Shown here: in pieces, positions 25,133-36,646 of the stretch
Layout of the letters: every line of letters starts with the position of its first letter
How positions within the stretch are numbered: position 1 is the first letter of the stretch
NCBI GenBank assembly: GCA_021229015.1
Contig: CM037783.1
Coordinates: forward strand, 52,399,154 to 52,463,153
Direction of reading: 5' to 3'
Source: Solen grandis
Taxonomy: Eukaryota > Mollusca > Bivalvia > Adapedonta > Solenidae
Length of the DNA stretch: 64,000 nt
Translations under genes and position numbers: made by a program
The notes under the pieces: model-generated
Database searches by the model: none
Told to the model about the DNA's origin: nothing
What the model saw: only the letters and a program-made list of their open reading frames with translations

Positions 25133-28100
25133 CTGGAAAAAGTAAACATATTGCTTTAGTTTGTGAATAGATCGCGGAGGAAGAGTTCGGCACCAACCCT
25201 GCAATAATATTTTACAGTAAGAAATATAGAAATGCAGAACCGATGCATTTTAATACAACATAAAAACACCATGATTGGTACAAAGGAAACCGTGTTTTAA
25301 AGGTATATACATTACTGGATTAACTCGGCTGAATTTGTATTTATTTATTTATTTTAGTGATTCTTAATTACTTTACGCTTTACCTAACAATTTCTTACAA
25401 CTTGACCTAATCCTAAAAATGCAGAATGTCTCACAAATAATAAAAAATCGATATATCAAAAGCTCAAACCTCCATGAAGGTTCCCGGTGTATTGTACAGG
25501 CGATAGATGGCGTATATCGGAAATGGTACCAGCGAACACGTGGCTATAAGCCATCCCAGGGCCACAGCCCACGGAGGGTAGTCGTAGCCATGGTAAGACG
25601 GCGGGGTGTACGTGTAGACGGTGAATCCCAGGATCACCTGCAAGGTGTCGTGACATCATAGATATACCAGTGTAATTTGTTAAAACTCAAACGTTATCTC
25701 TCTAATCTCAGATCTAGCAAATGGGAGAGAGAAAATAGAACAAATCGATTTTTGTTTCATGATTTTTTTCTTTAAATTCACAAAGGTGTGATTTTTATAT
25801 TTGACCTACTTAGTATGAAATATATTTGTAAGCTTTTTTGTCAGCTAACACTTATGCAAACCATATACAAATGTTAGCATTAAGAAACAATTCTGGTCAT
25901 CTATGGTGACTCCATTGTAAAATAATTTTTAATAGCGCTGAAAGCGCTAAACTTGGATAAGCGGAAAACGTTGTAAATGGTTATAATCCGTGTAAGCTTA
26001 AAAACCCATATATCTCAGTTACTATTAAGCAATCTTCATCAAACTGTGCACACTTTCCTTATTATGCCTTACAGATTTTTACCCTGAATTTCATTTGCAC
26101 ATATTTCCTTCTTTAGTCTATATAAACAAAATAAATCTTCACTGTTTAAACTGTGGGGGGAAACGATTCGGTAAAACAATGCACTGCTTAATATTTCCAA
26201 GCACGTGGAAAATTGAAAAGATAAGTAAAAACATATTCAGGGGTCATTTAGGGAGTGAATCCCATGCATTTTTAACTTTCATACCCATATTAACCCAAGA
26301 CAGAGCCTCTTACGCTTTATGTAGAATGTGAAGTAAAAATCGATGTACAGGCTGTCCATCATATTTTATATTATAATTAATCTAGAGACCATAGTAATAC
26401 AATACTTGATTTTTCATTAAAAAAATCCGGAATTTAGTACCAAAAAGACTTATTATGACATGTTCATAATATCAATATATTCGCCTTTCGGAATAGTAGT
26501 AATAATAATGGTAACATTCAGCGTGTTTTATTCACAATGAACATTGGCAACTCTTCGAAGAGTATTTCCAGATTTAATACCGACTCTTACCGTCAGCAAG
26601 ACTGGAGTAACAAAGTACCAGCATATCCGGAAAAGAACCGGGACTTGCTTCCCTGTCATCTCTTTCACATTCCTATTTAGTCGATCCATTCCTGTGTATG
26701 AATATAACATACAAAATAATGATATGATTTATGTTTTAGATATATAAGGCAAAATACCTGGGATATTGTAAGCAAAACAACGGTGATCCAAATTCGAAAT
26801 AAATCATTTGTAACTCATAACGAAGGGGGATATTTAACCTAATGTATATATTCATCATATCGAGTATAGTTAATAGAGAAGTGAGGTTTAGTTTTCAATT
26901 TAAGTGTTTGAGTAGACGGTGAAAGTGGCTTGTTCAATTTATATTATGCATACGACATAATAAGGGCAGGCAAACAATTAACTTCTTTTATACAGATGTG
27001 ATGTCGATTGCGGATGTTAAACATGCGGTATATAGACGAGGGTTGATTTCCTAAATACCAATACGAGGATAAATATTTAACCTACCGGTTACAAATATCA
27101 TTGCGATAGCTGAATTTGCTCAACGCAATGTAGTCCATTCATTCAGTAACATATTTTTACCCACGTGTCATTTTGTTAATTTGATTAACCTTTGGTCATA
27201 TTGTATCCTTGCGTAACTATCAGACAATCGGATAATCTTTTTGTTGCATTATTTACAATGTAACATATTGTAAATGATCGTGGGAATCCAGATTCAATGC
27301 CCTCTAACGGACATCGTTATATGATAGACATATGTGCTTGCATGACGAGCTCATGTTTACATATTTTACATGAATAAAATGCACACCAATCTTCTTTACA
27401 TGATTTATTTATCATTTTCTTACAGAGGTTAAGACGGCACACAAGGAACGGTGACTCTGCAACGATGCGGAGAAATTAGCAATGAAAATATGAATCAAAT
27501 GGTGTGACGTAAGCCTATGGCGCGGTATAGTTCAGGCACCTCTAGCATGTATCATGTCCTAAGTTAATCTTATGGGTATATATGGCAAATAAAATGATGT
27601 CGTTAATTGAACTAAAAAAATAATATATTATCGACAAGATCCATATTTGATGCGGAAAATGAATAAAACAGTTCTAAATCCCGGTAGGGACTTCGGATTT
27701 TTCATGTGAGGAAGCCTTCCAGCTGGCTCGCGTAGTCGTGGTCTACCCGGTACCTCTGTGTACTCGGTCTTCCTCCACCTGTAATTAGCTGGACGTCGCT
27801 ATATGATTGAAATACTATCGCAGTGACGGTAAACCCCAATACAACAACAACAACAGTTCTAAATTACAAGCCTTTGCCTGTTCCATTTTATGCTTAACGC
27901 AACATTATGACTCTCAGTCTTTTGATTTGATTAGATGTCGAAAATATGGAAATGTATATTGGTCGATTATGAAACTCTTATCTATGAACGACATACGCAA
28001 TTTTCAAAAAAGTATATAGTATATATACGTGAACATGGTCAGCTTACCGTAAACATACACCATGACGATGACTTCAATGAGAGCAAACACAGTCACTGAA

Positions 28101-31100
28101 AACGTGCCGACATACCAATCCACTAACGTTAACAAGTACATCCCTCCCTGAAAAAGTACTTGCTTGTGATTCACAACATGTGGGTAATGCAAATTACTAG
28201 AAAAATATATTTCTTTTGCTAAAATATATCGGTAAATTGCACCTATAATACGTGTTATTTTGAAGAAAAAAAAAGTTCTCATAAGGAACAATATTGCAAT
28301 ATGCCGAGATGGTGTCTGGATCAAAATTATCAATTCAGTGTGGAATCCATGATAAAGGAAGATTCCGCAATTATGAAAAATAAAAGAATATACATGTTGA
28401 TAAGAACAGTTTTTAACTAAAAACTATATAAAAGCTATTTTAATAGGCTTACACTCCACTGATTTTTATTTCTTTTCATAATTAAACTTCGACTAATTAG
28501 TATTTAACTTGTAAAGTCTATTATTAACTCTCATGAAAATATGAAATTGAAAAAAATCATTTGATATATAAATATTGAAAATCAGAAATCAAAATATCAA
28601 TTTTACTTTAGATTCTTCTCTGCTGGGCTAATACCTAAAGCACCACTTCAAAAAATATGAAGAAGGTAAATAAAACAGATTCAAAGTATTAGATATACAA
28701 AGTCCTAAACCTAAACTGTCTGTTTAGTCTCGAAACAAACAGACGTATTCTTTAAAGTTTCTACTCACCCTACACAGTGTTCAGAAAATATAAAATTGAA
28801 AGAACACATAGATAAAATATAATTTGTAATGGGTCCTTTGTGTCTCTAAAAGTTCGAACACCTTTCTTACAAACTGTCGATTTTCCGGACAAAACTGTGG
28901 CTGTGGTTGTATGGAGTCTGTCATATATCGACGTCCAGCTAATTATAGGCAGAGGAAGACCCATAGTGCACTGATGCACCCGGGTAGAACCACCGACCTA
29001 CTGAAAGTCAGATGGAAGGCCCAAACAATGTACACATTTACAATATTCAATATTTCTAGAACAAAGAATACTTTAAATACAATCACATTTTCCTCTTATA
29101 AATTTGTTTAAAAAAAAAGTACAAGAAAAGACTAACAAAAGACGTTTCCCTCAGGATACCTCACTACTTTTGATCATCTGATTATAGGAAATGACATCAA
29201 TTGCTTGCAATGACAGCATCACTGGAGAAAAATGGCCGACTTGCTACTTCCTGTTTACTTCCTATTTACAAAAGAATTATTTTACAATAACATACAGCGT
29301 GTTATCAGGTACTTAGTAGATCAGAACACATGACTTCAGATAATATTTCTTTAAAATGCACTTAACAAATATCTGAGAAAGATCCAAGTTAATATCCCTT
29401 GTTTTAGTTACATTACATAAACTACATGTAATAAACACAAAACAACTAATTCTTGAAACTCTAATACTGATAAGTAAGTATCTATAACAAAATCAGTTAC
29501 ACATGTCACTATTAAGTGTCGTTTAGGATTGATTTGAAAGATACAATTTTAACTTTGGCATATCAAAAACTGCAATAAGTTGGATATGGCGAACAACAAA
29601 TACACACTTACTGTGATGAGTATGATTATATTTGAGAGAACAACTTTTTTTTAAATTAAATAATCATGGTTAAGTATATATAAAGACTTGTTCAATTAAT
29701 GAATTGTCTCAGATTGCTAATGCATTGATGGATTTAAACAATAAAATAGTCAACAATTTAAAGATTTAGATCTGATCCTATTACCTAAAACTAATTACAA
29801 TGTACTAACATATAACAGATTATATGTAGATAGCAAGATATCAATCTATTTTTCGTATTTTCCCTGTATTCAATTAACTCAAATATGTTTAAACCCTAAG
29901 GCATCGTTTGCGGTAGTTATGCATTTAATTCAAAAAAGCATTGATACAGCACATGGCTTTTCGCTCTTTTGTTACATGTATTTTCATCTTGTTTCAATCA
30001 CGTGAACATGTGCTCTCTTAGTTAATTCCGTTGTCATAAAGTTTGAAAACTATGATTAGCAGTTAAATTGGTATTTTGAAGTCATTGTTTGCAAACAATT
30101 AGTTATATTATTATATTCAGTACTCAATTTTGATATCGATTTAATTTAAAATTTTTTTAAACAAATGTAACTAAATATATTAAATTAATAATTAGACAGA
30201 TACCTACATCATAAGGGATTTATATATATATAGGAAGGGGATACTCTGTTTAAGATGTCACTGAAATAAACTTTTCAAATTGTCTGCACAAATTAAGTAC
30301 ACTTATATCAATCAGTTGCAATCATATGAACCATTAAGTATTCTTTATTTTGATATCAAATATGCGTATGTTTAAATCATTTGTCTTCGGATATGACTGT
30401 TGCATTACTTTGTTTTTTGACTCACCATACTTAGTGTTACAATATTGTATAGTAGGATGCATGTGTTTATATGTTAATATTGATATAATATACGAGAATG
30501 ACTTGAATATAGTTTCAGAAATGTAGGGTAAAATACACGTAAATTTCAGAGGTGTACCTGTGTCACTTGTGGCAGGGCCAGGAGGAATGCCGTGAAAATT
30601 ACTCCTGCCGTGAGAATCACTGTCCGTCCTTTAAAAATCTTCGGGAACTCGTCTTTTAATGCTGTCACGACGATTTCGTAACATGGGAACTGTTGAAATT
30701 AGGAAATAAGAAAAAATACAATTCTTAAAACAAAAATGTGTAACAAACGTGAGTATATATCAACATGTATACAATGTAAGTTTCATGAAGCATGTCAACT
30801 TTTTACATTTTTGTCTCATTTTATTGTTATAATATTTTCCTGTTAGAAGATCTAGTTATCATGCTAAAACACTGTGATATTGTATTATCGTATTTTAGTT
30901 TAAACATATTTATTGATATCTTATACAAATACAATTCATTTAAACATAATACAAAATAGGATGAAATCGAAAGCTAAAAGCTTATTGAGATTTTCTCCTT
31001 GATGTTTAAATTGTGAATATATGGCGAATTCATTAAGAATTACAATCATTTTTACATAAACATATAGAAACAAAAGTAAAATATGGGAAAAGTAGAAAAA

Positions 31101-34100
31101 GAAAAAAGGAAAACATAAATAAGAACACTCATACTCATTTAGAGAGGGGTAGAGAGAGTGAGAGAGAGAGTGAGAGAGATATTTTGTAGGACGGAGAAGC
31201 GAAGCCATATTCTTGAACATACAAGTTTACTGATGACATACGAGTATGAAAACATGTCATATTTACTTATTAGAAATACGTCAAGTAAGGACTGGAAAGG
31301 TAAATCAGGAGAAACGTTTAGATTTTTCAATATATACATGTAGATGCACTGCGGAAAATAGTTTAATATTTTCATCGATTGACAAGTTACTGTTTCCAGA
31401 AAGAAGATTGTTTAGGGTTATTTCACATAGTTTATTCACTTCGCTAAAAAGTTTAGGACGAATATGTTTATATTTCTGACAGTCGAAAAAGAAATGTTTG
31501 GATGTTTCAGGGACACCACAAGTACAATTCGGAGTATTCACAATGTTTTTGGAATATAGATCATTTGCTAGGCTGCTGCAATTGGTTCTTAGTCTTGAGT
31601 GATAAATTTGATTTGAGCGCTTGCCGTAGTAGTAATAATCAGGAACAGAAGGTGTATTTGGTTTAAGACGTTTGAAAGATGATAAGGAAGTTGCATTTTT
31701 CACGGAGTCCGGAAGTTCATTATACATTCTGGATGTAGAAGGAATAAAGGAATCATAATACAAGTTTGTTCTTGAACGGGGTATATTAAGGTTACCTGCT
31801 GTTCGAAAATTGTATCTACTTGAATCAGTTTCAGAGGGACAAAGAGAGGACAAGTATTCAGGGGAGAGTCCAATTTTCATTTTATATAATAACATGAGTT
31901 TGTGTCTTCTTCTTTTATCCGCCAGAGATTCCCAACCAATTTCAGTCATAAGTTTGGAAATAGAAACAAGTTTGGTAGCACCAGCTGTAATTCTAGCGGC
32001 ATCATACTGCATTTTTTCGATTTCCTATTTGAGGTTTTCAGTGCAGTTGTCAAAAATTACGTCTCCATATTCAAGAATGGGGCGTATAAAGGAAAAGTAT
32101 GCAATTTCTAAGGAACGACGGTCTAAAGCGAATTTCAGGGAACGAAGAACATTTAATCGACGGTAAGCTTTTGATAGTACATATTCTATATGACATTTCC
32201 AAGTAAAATCTTTAAAAAAGTAGAGACCAAGGTGTTTATGAGAAGATACCTCCTGAATAGGTTCGTTTTGCATATATATAGGAGAGTGATATACTGGGTT
32301 TAACTTTCGAGATATAAGAAGGGACTCAGTTTTTTAGGATTAAATTTGACTAACCATTTGTTAGCCCAGTTATTTATTTTGACTAAATCAGAGTTGAGTA
32401 TGTTTGCCGTAACGGTTGGGTCATTTACTATGCAGAAGAGACTTGTGTCGTCAGCAAATAATCGGACGTTAGAATCTATTTCGGTTACTATATCATTAAT
32501 GTAAATAAGAAATAATAGAGGGCCGAGAATTGATCATTGTGGTACACCAGATTTTATAAAAGTCCAGTTTGATTTAGATTGAGGAAGTACAACTCGTTGT
32601 TTCCTTGAATTTAAATAACTAGAAAACCAGTTAAGTAGAGAACCAGATATCCCATAGAGGTTAAGTTTATGCAAAAGACCCCTGTGCCATACCCTGTCAA
32701 ATGCTTTGCTAATGTCACAAAAAATCGTTCTTATTTCTGTACCAGAGTCAACAGCTTGAGAGAAAACATCATAAAGATATGTCAATTGATTGATTGTCGA
32801 GTCGCCAGGGATAAATCCGGATTGGTAAGAAGTAAGTAATCTATTCATATGAAGATGATTATATAATTTATTGAAAATAAGTCTTTCAAAAACTTTACCT
32901 AATGAGTTTAACAGGGATATAGGACGGTAATTACAAGGAAGTGAAGGATCCCCACTTTTAAATATCGGAGTTATATGAGCTTCTTTCCATGAATCAGGAT
33001 ATTGTGAAATAGACACAGAATAATTGACAATAACAGACACTTCTTTTGCAGTTTCACGAAGAACTTTGTTATTAATAGTATCAGGACCTGAGGCTTTGCC
33101 ATGAGGTAATGACTTTAAAATAATGGCCACTATATTATCGTATTTTCTTTTAAATGTAAATAATTACATATATTTAAACTATGCTAATCTAATCTTAAAA
33201 CACTGTGATATTGAATTATCGTATTTTTTAAATGTAAAATAATTATATATATTTTAACTATGCTAATTTAATCTTATTTTACTGTTTATTATTTATAGAA
33301 TATATGCATTATATATACACATGTATATGTTTGTTTTGATAATGTGTTTGTGCTTGATAATGTCAAAATAAACAAATAAAAAAGCAGGGAAGAGGGAGAT
33401 ATATTCCATGAGTTATGTATCAACGTCAAACTGAACAAATTATACGGCATTGGGGCATACACAGCAGGGCCTCCGTGGCCGAGGGGGTAAAGTCGCCGAC
33501 TTAAACACTCATTCAGTCCCTCATTGCGTGGGTTCGAGTCCTGGCCGGGTCATTCTCATTTTCATGTGAGGAATCCTTCTAGCTGGCTTGCGGTAGGTCG
33601 GTGGTTCTACCCATATGCTTCAGTGCAATCGGGGTCTTCCTCCACCTGTAACTTGCTAGACGTCGCTATATGACTGAAATACTGTCACAGCGACGGTAAA
33701 CATAATTAATCAATCAAGCAAGCAATCAATCGACATCAGATTGACATATTGATATGGTTTCTACAATGTTTGACTTTGTTTGATCGAGTCTTGTAAACCA
33801 CGTTTATAATACGATTTTGAAGTGTGTGGCATACGGGGTTCGGGTCTTTGTCGGTCCGATATGAAAACATGAAAGAATACTCGGTTTCACAGTAAGACAC
33901 GTGAAACTTCTCCAGTCTGGAACCTCATTGTCATTTACAAGGTGAACATATCATTCATTACCTTCGTAATGAATCATGTATGTGTTTGTAAAATGGAAAC
34001 TAAACATCTAAGGCAATAAACTGCAGTTTTAAAATATTCTTTGTATTTCTTGGAACCATGGAGAGTCCCAAACGCCTGATAACCTGATGATCGGGCGTCA

Positions 34101-36594
34101 AGTTCAATAAAAAAGAAGAATATATGATTCCCAGAGCTGAACAAAGGACTAACATTAGTCATGAGCTTCGAAAGCGCGATGTCATGGTACAACCCAAATA
34201 TTTTCCGCTGCTTCTTGTCAGTACCTACTTGCCGGTGGCCTAAAATAACTTAATATAGAAACAAATAAGAACCTCAGAGTCGATGCCAAGGAAGATGGAC
34301 ATGAAGAAGAACAGTGCACACCAAAGGTGGGAGGGTGGGAGGTAGTTGGCTGCCTCAGGGTAGGCGATGAAACCAAGACCGATACCTGTCAGAACAGAAA
34401 CAGGTGATTGGCATAAAAGAACTACAAGTTGAACCAAAATGCACTGGAGCTTTCCATTAAAATTAAATAACAGATTATTCAAAATAATACATGGGGTTAT
34501 TTACGCTTATGTTCGAAAGCAGTTGACATAGTTATGAAAACCAAATAACATCTTAGTAAGCCTGTGTCTTCACGTTCTCCCTACACGGTCAGTCCCGTCA
34601 CAGAGATGATCTTCATGGTCATCTTCAGATGCTCCAGGTCCCATACAGTTTCTGGTTCAATAGAGTGTCTGACGGCAATGTTGCTGTTTTCACCTGGTCG
34701 TGCTGTTTGCCTCTATGGAGGATGTGTTCTGTGGTCTGTTTTTCTTCTTCATCACATGGACGGAGTAGTGATGGTACCAGCTTGTATTTCCTGTACATGT
34801 ATGAATTCAGTCAGTCTGTTGTGACCTGATCGCAGTCTGACTATGACAACTTACTTTGGCTTGTGAAGTTAATGATTTGCATCTTTTTCTTGTCGGGGCC
34901 TCATTGTGGTAGCCTACACTGGTGTTCAGCTGTACAGACTGCGCTCCAAGTTTTGCTAGAATGTCTGCCTTTTCATTTCCAGGAATACCGCAATGTGCAG
35001 GATAACAGTGGTATCTTGGAGAATCTGTGAAGAAGACAACGAATGAGCTCTTCTCTACATGGACTTCAACTATGGAAATGGCTTCCATGAGTGCTTCTGA
35101 CTCTGCTCTGTAATTGCTGCAGTTCCTTGTCGATGCACTAGCTGTTTTTCGTAAGCCATTAGGACACTGTATGAAAATACCACTCCCCCATCTTTGATAG
35201 CATCAGTTTCTGTTCCATCATAGTAAGTAAAAGTAGGGCTTTGTTTTTAATATCACTGCAATATACAAATTGACTGAAAAAAACAACACGAGGACATGTC
35301 TCGTGAAAAAAATAAATTAAAACGTTCCTTAAGTTGATACACAATAAACAGTAATGTAAATGACTTCCTGAAAAGGTAAATATGTTACGAGTACATATCT
35401 ATAAACCTATATAAGTTTTATGTCCCTTTCTTTTGTCACAAGTGGGGCGGTGAAACTTAGCCTGTATTCATAGTCAGAGGAATGATACATATCAACAAAC
35501 TTAATGATGTTCATAGGATTTCTGAAGCCATATTGCAATAGGCATACTTTACACCCAGATTACTTTTATTTCATGTAATACGCCAAAGTCAGCAGGGGAT
35601 ATTGATAAATTCAACGACTTTGATATAATAAACTGATCAGGCACAAAATATCTCTAGCAGTTAAAACAGTTGTCAATTATTTGCAAAAGCTTTTCTCCAG
35701 TACTGTTTTATCTAGGAATAGATGGATAGACAGACTGACCGCTGAGAAATTGCCAAATATGTTGAAGATGGCGTTAACTCTGATTGAAGCTTTAAAGACA
35801 AGTCTCGCAAAAGATTTGTAAGAGTAAGACCATAGTTTATCAATCAGTCTGTATTTGGGACTTAAACTCAAGAAGTGCAATTTTCAAAGGTAATACTTAT
35901 TAGAGTCTAACTAAAACTATTATTATTTCTGTTACTTTTAAGTATAATTTTTACAATGACAAGAGTATAAATTTAGACCTTTAACGGGTTTTAGTAAATT
36001 CATAAAACATCAATGAAGAAAATGACCATTTCAAATTAGAGATTCTAAAATATGAGATGATGAAATACTACCTATTAGTCCAGTTAGAAGTAAAAAGAGA
36101 CCAATTCTAGTATCAAAGTATATGTAACCATATAATTCAAAAGAGATGAATATACCAAAATTCTTAATGGTTAAATTACCTGATTTGTTAAAACTGGTTA
36201 TATCAATCCCAGTCCTATACGACACGTGACCCAGGACTGAGAAAATCACAAAACCGCCAAGAAACCCGTCAATAAATCCATCAAACATACTAAAATGGCG
36301 TCTCTGTGAAATAAATAAGTAGAGTTGAGCTGTGTAAGTCATTTTATTATTTTAATTACGTATACATTAGAAAACACAGAAGCCGCATGATTAGATCGCT
36401 AAGAAATTGCAAGTTTTCAAAATAACGTTAAAAATAGGAGTATTTGAAGTATAAGTATCGTTGTTTGAATGATTAAATTAGTGAAATTCAGTGAAAGGAA
36501 AAAATTGAAAGGAAAACATATTAAATAATTAATAAAATTGTGTTTAAAGGTAATTGAGAAGAAAAAAAAAATATACATAAATTGCATATGCATC

Positions 36595-36646
<52 letters not shown>

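Larger units (their letters stand above)
23040..26604. repeat. Tandem segmental duplication, copy 2
   Basis: Partner of 18120-22861. It keeps the SLC6 penultimate and last exons and joins the rest of the SLC6 gene, but the position of GST omega exon 5 (expected near 23.6-23.7 kb) is deleted. Divergence varies strongly along the pair, so either selection or later conversion has acted unevenly. Confidence 0.7.

Noticed and set aside
25456..25659. A 67-codon minus-strand frame over the TM12 exon
   Set aside because: Wrong frame; the TM12 reading with hydrophobic segment and family motifs is in another frame and joins both neighbours.
31810..32166. Plus-strand open frames of up to 118 codons in the LINE
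   Set aside because: Antisense shadows of the reverse transcriptase remnant.
36031..36342. A 103-codon minus-strand frame read straight through the SLC6 TM7 exon ([13 protein letters not shown]...)
   Set aside because: It is open only because of the frame change. The first half does not match the family and does not fit the phase of the previous exon; the alternative frame does.
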